From Membranipora membranacea (lineage: Eukaryota > Bryozoa > Gymnolaemata > Cheilostomatida > Membraniporidae): a stretch of 64,000 nucleotides of DNA. Positions 10,623-22,450 of the stretch are shown here, one piece after another; within the stretch, counting starts at the first letter, position 1; each line of letters begins with the position of its first letter. The notes beneath the pieces are model-generated. The model saw nothing but the letters and a program-made list of their open reading frames with translations, had not been told where the DNA came from and made no database searches. Both the position numbers and the translations under genes were made by a program. Location of the stretch: positions 7,502,001 through 7,566,000 of the forward strand of contig OU612067.1 of assembly GCA_914767715.1 (NCBI GenBank), given 5' to 3'.

Positions 10623-12314
10623 CTACTGGTAAATATTACCAGCCCAGACTGGGAACGGATGTAGAATTTCGTGGGTGTCAGAAATGCAGGTGACCCCAGT
10701 ATTCTGAGAGGGTTCCCTGGCTGGTGGTTGGTACCCTAAAGGTTGAATGATAAGTGGTTGGTAAACTGAATGCGATTGGTAGACTGTCGGCTCATATACA
10801 GTTGGTTGGGACTCAGTTGGCTCATACAGTGTAGGATCATATACAGCTGGCTCGTACATGGCCATGGGAGGCTCGTTCATGGCCATGGGAGGCTCGTATG
10901 CTGGTGCTGTCTCCTCATTCTCATCTGTATCTGAAGGAGTGGCTGAAGGGGTGACTGGTGAGTGCACGGTGGATCCCTTATCCGATGATTCCTTCATCGC
11001 CTCATACGTCTCATTTATAATATCTACCTCCATATCACACTCGTCTTCTTCCCACTCTGACAGCTGCTGTGAGTGGCTGTCAGCAGGTGAACTGCCTGCA
11101 TGGAGACTAGCACACGGAGGGAGATAACCATCAAACTGCCTTGCTGGTGTGTAATCTGTGTTGTGATGTATTTTCTGCTCATGTACAAGTTCAGACGGTT
11201 CTACCGATGCCAGATCGGTGAAGAACTGCATGTAGTATCTTGGTGGTGCATATACATCGGGCTTAAGCTTATGAGCTGAATTTAGCTGTGTGAGTTCGTG
11301 CATTGATGGCTCAGGAGTAATAGGCTCTTGTTTTATGGCCGGTAAACAATCCATGACTTGGCTCTCATGATGTTCTGTCTCCTCTGTGTCAGCACTAGCC
11401 GACGACTGACCGGCGAAATCACTGAGTGTGACCGTGTGAGGTTTAGATTCACATTTCTTGAGAAAGGTTGTTGGTTTGGCGAAGAAATTAGTTAGAGTTG
11501 CTGTGTGAGGCTTAGATTCAGAGGAAGATTTGAGATCAGTGTATGCCTTGGTGAAAAAATTGGTATGTGTCACGGTATGTGGTTTAGATTCAGTTGATGT
11601 CTTGAGATCACGTCGCGAATTAGAGAAGGGAGTTGGTGCAGCACATGGTGTTTGTTTGACCTGTTGTGTGCGGGAATGGTCAACTGGTCTTGGCAGAGTG
11701 GAGACTAGATCTGCATACGCAGGAATGGCAATGGGAGGATTAGGATCAGAATCAGGCTAAAGAATAAAAATGTCAGGAGGTCACCAGATATTCATGAGGG
11801 GTTACCGACCAAAAGCTTTACTATAATAAGGGGATGTGAACAGATGCTAATGTTTCGTGGATGGTAGGATGAATACTAATGGCTGATTAAACACAAGAGG
11901 GATAAGACTGGTATGAATCTCGATACGAGACAATGTAAGGCTATCATAGAGTGCATTGGTTAGCGAGGTAGAGCTCTCTAGAGTGAGATTTTATGACATT
12001 ATGAAAGCATTGTGACTAGCACAGAGCGTCAAAGTTTAGAGGGCTAGATTAAATTTAACTCTCTCCGTTACAAAAGTTTCTTATGCCAAATTCCTAAGAT
12101 TTACATTTATCGCTGGCTACAATTACTACGAGCGGACACTAGTCCATGGTAAATAAGATAAAAAACTGTAGTAAATTTTCTATTACTGCGAACAATGAGG
12201 GGGCGGGAGGATAATTTCCTTTGCAAATGGTTAACTTACCAGATATTGGTCAGATAAAGGCCCAAACAGACCGTCATACTGACTCCTTTCACCTCGCCTT
12301 TTCTTAAAATAAGT
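10623..12314 (-). CDS. Last two exons of an STP gene, unit 1 (open, no 5' exons)
   Basis: Exon 12314-12240 (25 codons: TYFKKRRGERSQY, then GLFGPLSDQYL) has acceptor ATTTTAG and donor GTAAGT. It joins in phase 0 to exon 11756-10623 (377 codons and stop, acceptor CTTTAG). The long exon carries three SKPHTxT(H/L)(T/S)(N/D)F repeats, a SUMO-type IKQEP followed by ITPEP, APPRYYMQFF, an acidic stretch (EWEEDECDMEVD), then Tyr-Pro repeats of the form MYEPAVYDPTLYEP, ending FPVWAGNIYQ. The KKRR cluster looks like a nuclear-localisation signal. The upstream exons found in units 3 and 4 are absent: a tRNA-like remnant and the lectin spacer lie there instead. The exons are orphaned, yet no stop or frame shift has accumulated. 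Function unknown. Confidence 0.6.
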
Positions 12315-12361
12315 CTAAAATATCAAATAGGTTTGATTAGACCATAGAGAGATATTGTGAA

Positions 12362-12423
12362 AATTAGTAGAAGTAGATTGGACTTGTGATCTCATGATCC
12401 GTGTTTGATTCCCGGCGCCGGAT
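12362..12423 (+). repeat. tRNA-like (SINE-type) remnant
   Basis: Contains a B-box-like TGTTTGATTCC (unit 3 has GTTCGATTCC) with a possible T-stem CCGTG/CCCGG, after TTAGTAGAAGTAGATTGG, which could be a worn A box. It occurs at the same place in all four units, so it predates the duplications. A functional tRNA is unlikely because the acceptor stem is not seen. Confidence 0.4.
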
Positions 12424-12429
12424 GTCATC

Positions 12430-14135
12430 ATTGACACATTGAAAATGAAAACTGCTTTTAATAATTTTCCATTCAAGTATCTATGAAACTTTCAGCCATA
12501 CTAGCAATGGATCTGGTTCTGATCATTATGTTCTACATGATGGAGCTCTGCATTAAGTTTCTTAGCTGGCCAATGTGCAGTGTATTCCAGTGTGTGCATA
12601 ACTAGGGCAGAAATGTGTTTTGAATCCGGTCATGAACTGCAGTTATTGCCTTCTTAGATCAAGTCCAGGTCTGATCAGGTTTAAATTTGATCGTTCCTGA
12701 TCACTCATCAGTTGTAAACCAAATTACTTGTTCAATGTACAACTAGTTGGACAAAGCAGCATCCCATACCAAGATCGAACTCAGGTTCTGGTGATCAGTA
12801 GTACTAAATGTTAACACAAAGGCAACTATATAATTAATATGTAATTAAAAGAAAAAACCTCATAGGTGTGTTTTTGCATCCATGTGAAGATAACCTTTGT
12901 TATTTTCATATCAAAATTAATTTTTGGAATTGGTATAGACTAATCTCTATATGGTTTCTCAAGTCTTGTGCTTTGGATTTGCAGTGACAACTTGAACTAA
13001 GTAGGCCTATCACTCTATGCTTGTACTGTGGTACTTTCTGTTGGGGATAAAGTGGTTTTACCAGTGTTCAGCAAAGAGCAGGTTCACGGGCACCCGTACT
13101 TCGTACCCCATTACTTCGACGATATGTACTTATGGGTAACATGTTATTGTGCGACTGCTTTTGGCTGTTTCTGAACTATCAATAACAGAAATTCCACAAA
13201 GTTTGTACAGATACTGACTCTGACATTTTTTGGAATGAAAATGATTGGATCTTTTTGTTTACCGTCCAGTTTGTGGGCAGTGTAGCGGCAGTTATCCGCT
13301 TATTGGCCAAATGAATGTAAAGGCACTTTCTCCTCTTTGCAATCATCTATAAAACCTACGATGAACAGCTGGTAACGTCTAACATTTCAAATAAATAGGA
13401 GCAGGCTGTCACTGGACTATATGGTATTTTGGCCCAGGTAAATCATACAATTGTAGTTTGACCCTTTCTATGACCTCCCTGGTCACACATGAAATGTTTT
13501 TTTGACTCATGGATTATGGCATTGGTAAATTATGGTGTTTTGATGGCTCTTTTTACAGATGTGGTAAATGCTACGATGGGGTTACAACCTATAGTACAAT
13601 TGCCATAGCAGATGTTAGATATTTGCAAGAAGTGTCAAGTCTCCTGACTCTCAAACTATTATCTGAACATTGTCCTTGATCGAACCCCCTCCACCATCAA
13701 TTAAATAATGTAAGCATCTGGCACACATCATAGACGTTTACACAATATTCATACATCTATATATCTACTATCTTAGCTCTGAAAATATTTGCAGTGTATC
13801 TGTACTGGCTCAGATGCACCAACTGCCTCAATCGATGAGGGATTGTACTATTTACATGTGTGCATTTTGTTTGATCTGCAGGTGGCCATGATTATTATGT
13901 ATCTTTAGTTGGTCAGTGTCAAATGCTCATCAAGATATTCTCAATACAGGTCATATTGTCCAAGGGTTTTGATAGCTGGCTGCAAACTTTGAGAAAAAGA
14001 AACTTGTTGACTATAATAAACAAAGAGGCCAAAGAAGTTCAAGTTTGATGTTGAGGATATATTATTTAGAAATAACAGTATTGTATAGCATAAAGAAAGT
14101 GTGCAAAATCGGTCATCTGAATTTAAGATTTTTGA
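12430..14135. other. Spacer between STP exons and lectin A
   Basis: No gene seen. It is nearly identical to 31270-32975. It holds the 3' end of lectin A at its right side and several TGATCA-type words but no long open frame. Confidence 0.55.
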
Positions 14136-14169
14136 TCATTCCAGATCATCCCTACTTTTAGTAGCTACA

Positions 14170-15517
14170 TCATGGTCTTGTTTCACAAATATAAAATCTG
14201 GAAGTATTGGTACATTTACAATCATTCCATAATCCGTCAGTCTTTGCACAAACACATGACTCATTTCCATTGCTGTTGTCAGGCTCATCTTTTCTCCATT
14301 GTGATGCAAACTCAGGGAAGCGAGCTGGATCATCTCTATCCCAAAAGTTTGAAAAGACAAATCCAGAAAAGAAAAATGTCCTTGTAAATGTATTCTCTTC
14401 AGCGCCGATGAAAATGAACTGTGTGGCTGAAATAAAAACAGTAAGACTTCAAATCTTTTCACCACTTGCTTGTACCTATTAGGGCAATGCTGTGTCATGA
14501 TAATTTATGTGATCTGATTGTGAGGCAAACCTGTTGCTGATGGTGTAGATCAAAAATCAAGAGAAGACTTTATATGCTGAAATGCTTAGTTATGCTGAAG
14601 TTATCCCTAACAAAGGAATGTGGGGCTTACATACTTGTTACGTAATTTTGTAGAAAACTTTTGAGGTTGGCTCTTCTCCATGCATTTTCTCCCGTAACCA
14701 ATCGGCCATTTTGTGATAGACAGGAAGCTCTAGCACCAGTGATATCTGCCTTTGAAGTACTGATCCTTAGACAAGATGTACCCTGAGGATTGGTTACAGT
14801 AGTAAAGCCTTCTGGACAGCCAGTAGCCTCAACTGTCAATAAAATGTTTCACAGTGTTATTGAGTGTGGTTGTATTGTCATGGAAAAGTTCCTATAGGGT
14901 GACAGTGTCTTCAAAATTCAAAGTGAAGAACAGTAATAAAGGGTAAGATCCCTTTTTCTATTCTATTAAGACACTGGCTGATAGACAGAAGTTAAAGTAG
15001 TAATCAAAATCCTAAACAGAATGATTCAGTCAACGAATACAAAATGGAACAAATATACATATTGGTTATGCACATATATATATTATTTCTTGCCTTTGGA
15101 AGTTTGTAACCAAAATGCAAACAAAGTTATAAATGATGCGTCTTTTTTCTTTTCCTCATCACAAAAATTATGATATTTTGTAACAAGGGGAGAAGACAAA
15201 AAGTTCTTTATCTTCCGAACAATTTGTGTGCACCTGTTGTGGGAGCGGATAGTTTGGACCAAGAGTTGAAAGATATATTCACTGCTTCCTCTATTAAATA
15301 CAGCTTGTAAGGACAGGTGTGTCTATAGATACACCAAATAAAGTTTCAATTGATTTGAACCCATCAAATTTGAATGAAAAGTAAAATTATTAAATCACAA
15401 ACGTTATAGTCGAATATTGTTTTGAATCCAAGCTCAACTCAGATATTTCATCGTCAACATACCTGAAGCAGGGGCAAGCTGAACAGCGAGCACAACGATA
15501 AGAGCTGCAGCAAACAT
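14170..15517 (-). CDS. C-type lectin A, secreted, complete
   Basis: Three exons splice in frame: 15517-15463 (signal peptide MFAAALIVVLAVQLAPAS, donor GTATGT), 14832-14635 and 14426-14170, giving 169 residues. After cleavage the protein is a single C-type lectin domain of the long form: CPEGF, SC, ASC, then ENAWRRANLKSFL, WRKDEPDNSN, ESCVCAKTDGLWNDCKC and a final YICETRP. EPD replaces the usual EPN or QPD sugar-binding triplet; WND for calcium is kept. Introns are 630 and 208 bases. The start is fixed by the signal peptide and a TATA box about 90 bases upstream. It is likely a secreted sugar- or surface-binding recognition protein; the ligand cannot be told. The differences from lectin B are mostly amino-acid changing. 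Confidence 0.88.
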
Positions 15518-15608
15518 ATTTTATGCTTGGTGATGAATTGTGTCTGTTCGAATGTGCTGATTGACTGCACTGATGGTGCTCAAATGAAGATGTTACCTTA
15601 ATCCCACA

Positions 15609-15616
15609 TTTATATA
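15609..15616 (-). promoter_or_regulatory. TATA box of lectin A
   Basis: TATATAAA on the minus strand, 92 bases upstream of the ATG, leaving a 5' leader of about 60 bases. The same box stands at the same distance in lectin B. Confidence 0.65.
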
Positions 15617-15619
15617 TGT

Positions 15620-17449
15620 TTGGACGCGCCATATGGCACAGAAGCAATAATTTCCTCCAATAAGGTAAGAGGGACTGCACATGTGCGATTGTTTACAGCT
15701 TAGCGAGAGAAAACTGTTCGTTTAGTGGTCTAAGTTCCGCCCCTTTTATAGTAAGCGGCTTATAATTACACACTACAACGCTTCTCGCAGCAGCAGATTA
15801 TACTAGGGCAATGTTTGCCAGCGAGAGAATAGTCTCATTGGTTAATTAGCAGTATCCAGTGGCACGTTTATGACGGGAATCATTAAAAGGATTTGTTTAT
15901 GGAATATCATTGGCTGATAGCTAACCTTATGATTATATCGCAGCTTGTAAACACGCTTTGTGTCTGCAGTGAAAATGGAGGAGATAATGAGCAAAGCTAG
16001 AATTTCAAGCTCTTTTTTATTTTTACTGTCTCTAGTTCTCTAGCTGTGGACCGCTTAAGGCGAAACAAAATTTTGCCATGTTAAATGAGTCAATTTTCAC
16101 AGAACTGTTAAGTCATTATGTTAACATGTCTTAGCTTGGCGCTTCAACTTTCTTCATGTCATGTTTTGCCGCTAAATGATTTTATACTTGAAACTTAAAC
16201 ATAAATGTTCAGGACCAGAGCTGCTTCATTTGTCACAAAACTTCTTTTTATAATTCCAGCTAAGGTCAAAATAAGTTTTATCCTGTTATATAGAGAAGCG
16301 TCTAGTGTCCAAGTCTAAGGAAACATATTTTTGGTGACGACGCATCCCATGACGTAACTTCATACTTGATATTTAACTTAGTTGTTTTTCAAAGATCTGA
16401 TTACCAATTCATTTGAATTAAATTTTCATTTGACCAATACCAAGCCAAAAGTGTTGATGGATTAGTAGGACCAGGATCAGGGGAATATTCATTTGCAGAC
16501 ACTGATCATCCAAATCAAGGAGTGCATAAAATTGCAAAGTGATGACATCATAGTCTGTAAAATAGTAACGCTGTAAAATGTTATTTTTTCAGCTAGTTTC
16601 TTTATTTCATATCTCGATTATGGCAACCAATTTTGATGAAAATCATTTGCTCATTAGATGAAAATTCTCAGCCATCATTAGTTGTTTTGAGCTGCAGGCT
16701 TAATTCCGCACAGTCCAAAGTGGAGAAAGCATCAATTTCTGTGCAAGATAGAAGTAAGTGAACATGGACATGCAGATATTGCAGACCAATTAGCCTTCAG
16801 ATATTTGTTGGTCATAATGATTTGCATATTCTGTTGGGAATTCAAAATAATCCCCTAGACCTGTTTATTTCACCGCAGTCATATCAGGCTGTCAAAATAA
16901 TGAGCTCCATGTCAAAATGAAAGTTCAAATAGACACATTAATGAATGTATACAGGAACTGCCATTAAGGATTTGATTTTGATCAAAAAATAAATTGCTAA
17001 CAACCGAAACAAGACACACTGGCCTTGGCTTCACATTTAAGGTTTTCATGAACCATGTGTTTTGAAGATTCGCAATAAGAATTTTGTTAGGTGTTTGATT
17101 GTTTTTGGGTTTGCAATTTATCAATTGATGTTAGATTTTGAAATCTGCCTCCCCCTATGCCTCCCGAAGAAAAACTATTGATAGATTTTTATTTCCTCAT
17201 TGCATCATATTTATGAACATGAGGTGAACCATACTACGTCAACGATCAAAGTTGTCCAGTCAATGTCCCTGCCAAGTCATTTGGAATTGTGGCATATGTA
17301 TTATTGATTATATTTTATGAAGTCAACATTTTAAATGATGATAAAATAAATGTGCCAGCTGTTATCTTTGACAATCCTCAACTATCATATGACAGCAATG
17401 TGTCAATTTGCGGAACTATTCTGATATGATTACATGATTGTGCAAAAAA
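15620..17449. other. Upstream region of lectin A
   Basis: No gene seen. Homology with unit 2 ends at about 17449 (37040 in unit 2), marking the right end of the duplicated unit. Lectin regulatory sequence would lie here but no specific site can be named. Confidence 0.5.
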
Positions 17450-18055
17450 GTATATTCAATATCTTAGGTCATGGAAAATGTGCTAGTTAGATTTTTTGAT
17501 TTTAGGACTAACTGTGAGAGACAAGAAATATGTACGAGATAATTATTCAAAATATATCGCCATGTGCCAAACATTTTTTTTTACATGATGAACCGATTCC
17601 AATCTCTATTCGGGTGATGATGACTATTCTTTCTTCAACGGATAATCCTGGTTCTCTTCAAGTTTGATGCTGAGCACTCTTTTCACCATTACATGGCTGA
17701 TCGCAGCTCAGGTATAATAATTGTCTTTATCATATTATCATGCACGCTGGCCCAGCAAAACGACTATCCAACAATTTGATGAGCAGTTAATCTGGAAGGA
17801 AAGAAGAAATAAAGAATTGATGGAGCAACGCTTTTACCAGTGCTGACCCGAAAATTTCGAATTGAAAGGTAGAAATGATGAATAGCGCAGGCCTGCCGTT
17901 TGAATGTTAGCCTGTCTGCTGATATAAAATATCTGGATTGAGCAACAGTAAGTTTATGTGAAAGCTCAAGATAGAACTTACCCCCTACCAATTTTTGCCT
18001 ATAAAGGATATCAAATGGTTAATCTCAAAGCAACAATGCAGCATTTGTAGATTTT
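17450..18055. other. Junction between units 1 and 2
   Basis: Unique sequence with no convincing gene. It replaces the 5' part of the plus-strand lectin of unit 2: similarity to units 1 and 3 starts abruptly at about 18056. Confidence 0.5.
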
Positions 18056-18665
18056 TCATAAAGAAGAATTATGCTGAAGCTAGAGTTGCCTGCCATGGCT
18101 ATGATAATGGAAAACTGGTAACAGCAGAAGAGGAATGGAGGAGAGTCAACCTCAGACAATTCCTAAAGACAGCCACAAAAAGTAAGTTAACACAGTATAC
18201 GTTAACTAGACGTACTCTGTACACAGTGTTACAGCAAAGTTTTACATTATAAAGAATCAGAAATTATCTTTTTGCTGAATTTCCAAAAATGGCAGTTTTG
18301 CCAGACAAGTGGTATAACTCAATAATAAAGTCTCAACACTTTTCTTACATTACATATTTCACAGGATGTGGTGAACTGATTCTAAGTTGAATTGCTCATA
18401 TTTGTTAACATTTGCAGACTCGGACTTCATTAACATCGGAGCTCAAGTGAAGGATGGCACAATGAAATTCTTCTGGGACGGATTTAGCACAGCACAATTC
18501 TGGAACACAGTATTACCAACTCTCTTCCCTGAAATTGCATCATCATGGCGTTCTGGTGAGCCCGACAACAGCAATTTAGATGAGTCATGTGTTTGTGCAA
18601 GACAGATGGGTAATGGAATGATTATGAATGTACCAGTGCTGAGAGATTGTTCATTTGTGAAGTAA
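18056..18665 (+). pseudogene. C-type lectin, plus-strand copy 2 (5' truncated, frameshifted)
   Basis: The helix exon begins inside its reading frame at KKNYAEARV; everything 5' is lost at the unit junction. The donor after it (18182) is the intact GTAAGT that copies 1 and 3 have lost. The last exon begins at 18418. One A is missing after ESCVCA, so the frame runs into RQMGNGMIMN and stops, losing the WND/CKC calcium and disulphide residues. The copy cannot make a normal lectin. Confidence 0.8.
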
Positions 18666-20072
18666 GACCCTTCTGAGGTAGCTACGAAAAGTATCGGAAT
18701 GTCCTTTGATCTGGAAATTGACAAAAAATTTAAATCACGATGTCGGAGTTTGCCTGTCCGACATTTATAAAGTTTCTATGTTATTTCTGAGCCACTACTG
18801 ATGTTGCTGTTAAACTGTAACTTTTTTCAGATACTTAAAAAAGTGATGACCAACTTTGCAAATTTAATTGATGTTACACATTATCAAAGTTTCCACAATA
18901 ATTAACATCTTTTGCTAAACCATGACTTGATAGTTTATTGAGAGTTTTACTACGTTGAGCTAAGCAATGGCTATGGTAGTGGCCTAAATAAAGGCACTGA
19001 GAGGAAAGAAGACTGACACACTGATTGGGTTCATTTTAAAATCATTGAACATTGGAATTTGACTGATTCTGGAACATCATCTGTCAAATCTAAATTATAT
19101 CACTTCTCTTCTGGAACATCATAATAGGACCTGCAAACGCAATATTTACCCATATCTGATGCTACTCCCTCCTCCTCCTTCAACTGTTGACCAAAATGAG
19201 TGGTGATGGCATAATGAACACACCTTTATTATCACAAATGCTAAGAAGTCCTGGGTACCAGCTAACGGATTTGACGGAAGTCGGTTTGAAAGCCAGGGAT
19301 TAAGTCCCGTGTACCAGCAACGAAAAGGGCCAGCATGAAAATGTTGATAACTTGGCGGCCGGGCATTGATGCATTTTAAGATGAGAGGCTTAGAGACCAG
19401 ATTTATAGTGCATGAAGGCAAATCATGGACACAAGTGTAGGGATCTACAGGGTTTATGGGTGGGAAAAAAATGATGCACAGACAAAGCTGTTAGAATGCT
19501 GCTTGTTAGTGATTTGGGTTCTACATGTTGTCTGGATGCTAGTCTCAAAGCAAACATGGTATGTGGTATGCCTGGGCAAAAAAAATACCCCTGCGGTCTC
19601 TATTATGAATATCCGTGTTTAGTTACATTACATTAGCATTCGGTATTTGGGATAAATTTTTTTTTAAGGTGTGTTGGTGTTTCTTCTTTACCTTTTGAGA
19701 ATAATGATAGTATGGTCTTTATCTCTGTTGATAAATTAGTAACATTTAATTTACCACCCGGAGTAGCTTTCATTGAAGTGCGGTTAGGATTTTTTTCAGG
19801 ATAAAACCATAGTTTGGCAAGATCCGGGGCATCTTGAGGATTCTTCATTACAACCACAATCAGCTAATTTGTCTGCCTTACCCGGTGGCTGATAATACAT
19901 GAACACAATAGACTTATATTCATCATTTTCTCAAGCTTCCAATTTATTGTTACCACCAAAAGTGGATGCTTTGCAGCTGCTTTCCAGTTTTTATTTCAGC
20001 TCAATTGACAGCCCGTTGACTTGGTGTGTGTCAACCAGGACGACGCAAGAGTTTGACAGCACTGGTATATGG

Positions 20073-21082
20073 GGGTAACTGTAAATTGCTGAACAAGCTG
20101 AACATGCTGAACAGCTGAACAGAATTTCTCAGACTACTATTTATGCACAAGCCTGGACAACTCCTTATATTCTGCTGGATACTTATTTTAAGTTTGTAAT
20201 TGCCTTTGTTTCTTTCTATTATTTTATCCACAGTAGGTTTCTGGGTATTACAGGCCTGTAGTTCTGGGGGAGGCAGGGAAGCACTGCCTCCCCTAGAAAG
20301 CTAAATAAAGCAGCCTAAACACTATTATTGAATGATCCATCTCAGAATCAGCTCCTCTGGGATTTTCATTTGCTAATGGGGAAGAGCTTACAGCACCCCT
20401 CCAGGCTGGTGATGCTTCGGACGCACCTCTGACTTTTGCCTCCCTACCGTTTTTTTCTAAACTACGGCCCTGTATTACACTTAGTGAATGGATGGAAGCT
20501 TGTCAAGACTGTCTAGGAATTGCATTGTGCTGAATAATATTTCTGGTTTCCTAAAATTTTCAGAGTTGGTAGATTAAAAGCTTCATTTGCTTGCCCTCAT
20601 TGATATGAATTTATGGATCAGTGGTAAAACACATAGCTTGGCTATTTGTGAAGGCTTAGTGTCAGGATATAAATGAAGTTAAAAATCTTGCAGCTTATAC
20701 ACTACGCATGATTGAGGCTCCAGTAACAACCTTAAAAAACTCAGGCAAGCGCTGCTTGACCAAAGTTTAAGAGGGTCAGCTATAACAGTTTCTGAACTTG
20801 TGGATATTATCAAAGATGAGAATTGCTGTTCAGCTACAATACATGAATAGCCATACGCCTGCTCAGGGTTAGATACAGTAGTGGAAATGGGCCTATACTG
20901 GCCTATACGGTGTATAGGAAGTTCACATCAATGCCTATACACCACCAATAAGTGTATAGGCACTTATAACCTATCACTGCTGTGTACTTTGACTTAGTAT
21001 GCTTGGATAAGTTTGTTTATTCTGAGAAATTCTGTTCAGCTGTTCAGTCTGTTCAGCCTGTTCAGCAATTTACAGTTACCGG
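20073..21082. mobile_element. hAT-like non-autonomous element, about 1 kb
   Basis: Inverted ends of about 60 bases: the left reads GGTAACTGTAAATTGCTGAA, and the right is its complement with small differences. The ends hold iterated GCTGAACA/GCTGAAC words. An 8 bp direct repeat GTATATGG flanks it (20065-20072 and 21083-21090), as hAT or P elements make. No transposase is inside. Confidence 0.7.
20251..20472. mobile_element. Nested short inverted-repeat element
   Basis: The ends CAGGCCTGTAGTT and AACTACGGCCCTG are inverted, and TATTA flanks both sides. At 222 bases it sits inside the 1 kb element, so it inserted later. CAGGGCCGTAG-type ends are common in animal MITEs. Confidence 0.6.
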
Positions 21083-21245
21083 GTATATGGTGATGGAGGC
21101 TATGATAATTGCATGACAGGTCGTAATGCTATAGGCAATTGGGGCTGCAAACAAGGCCGCAAACAGACGATTGAGGCAAGATATGAACATTTACAAAGGA
21201 ACACCACAAAGCTAAGTTAAATATCATGTATTGCTACTTTTTACA

Positions 21246-22450
21246 GCCATGTTTAAGTGATCCTCCCAACAAAGTTTAGATCATTTGGAAGATTTGTCCA
21301 ATTGTTGCATACATTGGCCTGCAATGAACTTGGATGTTTGTAGCTGAGCTTTCAAGCGAGACCTATATAGCTTGCTAAATTGATTTGAAAGGCTTTCGGT
21401 TTGAAGATAGAACTACCTAACCTTGTTAAACAACTTGTGTAAGCTATGAAATTGGCTCAAAGATCCCTGTAGTATAAGTGCTTTCTATCCTCTGTACAAG
21501 CAAACCTAGTGTGATAGCATGCAGACCAAATGAACTATGGAATGGCACATTCCCCCCTTTTTCCACTGGTTACAAAATATCTGCCAGCACATAAATTCTC
21601 GATAGCATAAGCATAAGTGCTGTTTATTCTCTTTACAAGCGAACATAGTGTTATCGCATGCAGAGTTCTATAGTTTTAATGTATAGGTGATCTTCCAAAC
21701 AAAGTTTAGATCATTTGTCCAATTGTTGCATTCATTGGCCCGCCTTTAATTTGGACCTGTGTAGCTTGCTAAACACTAAAATAAATTGAGTTGGAAGGCT
21801 TTCGGTTTAAAGGTATAGAACATTGAATTAGATTCTTCTCTTAGAATGGAAATAGTATCATAGCGTTATACAGTTAGGAACTAAACACAGGGACCCATCT
21901 GACTGTTATCTGATTGGCTGTCCCGAGTAGCATGAATAATTAGCCTGAGAAATTGTCTTGTTTACAAAATTGCAAACAGTAATTATACCCCTACAGTGTC
22001 GATGATTAGGGCATTTCTAGATTGCTACTAGGGACTGGCTATTTTTGCAAGCCCTTTGTTTTGCAAAAGAAAGCTAATGATGCTATTCCAGATATGGAAT
22101 TCAATGGTATAGAATTACCTAAGCCCAACAAAACAGCTCATGAAAGCTATGAAGCTGGCGCAAAGAGCCATACTTTGAAACAAAAACAAAATTTGATAGG
22201 ATGTGAAACAAACTGGCCAATTTGAAGTTAAGTCACCACCATTGCAAACAATTGGAGTTTGGAGTTGGAGTTTTGATCAAAGCTGATAAGTTTGCCGAGA
22301 TGGAAAAAAAGTGTGTCAGGTTCGAAAGCTTTGCTAGGTACAATAGCTTGCCAAGTACGATAGCCTTCCCGATGCAAAGTTGGTGCGAAAGTTTGCCATA
22401 TCCTAATGCAATTGCCACTAACCATGTACGTTTAAAAGGGATTTTGTAGC
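21246..22450. repeat. Diverged internal repeats
   Basis: GTGATC..CCAACAAAGTTTAG recurs at about 21256 and 21686, and ATAAGTGCTnTnTAT..GCATGCAG recurs at about 21472 and 21608, all in the same orientation. CTTACGC-free, gene-free DNA otherwise; one 67-codon open frame at 22022 overlaps a further diverged copy. Confidence 0.5.

Noticed and set aside
10858-11127. Plus-strand frame rich in MAMGGS repeats
   Set aside because: Antisense of the Tyr-Pro repeats in the STP exon.
14136-14498. 120-codon minus-strand frame (MTQHCPNRYKQ...) and its unit 2 twin
   Set aside because: It overlaps the real third lectin exon in another frame; the lectin frame has the family motifs and correct splice phases.
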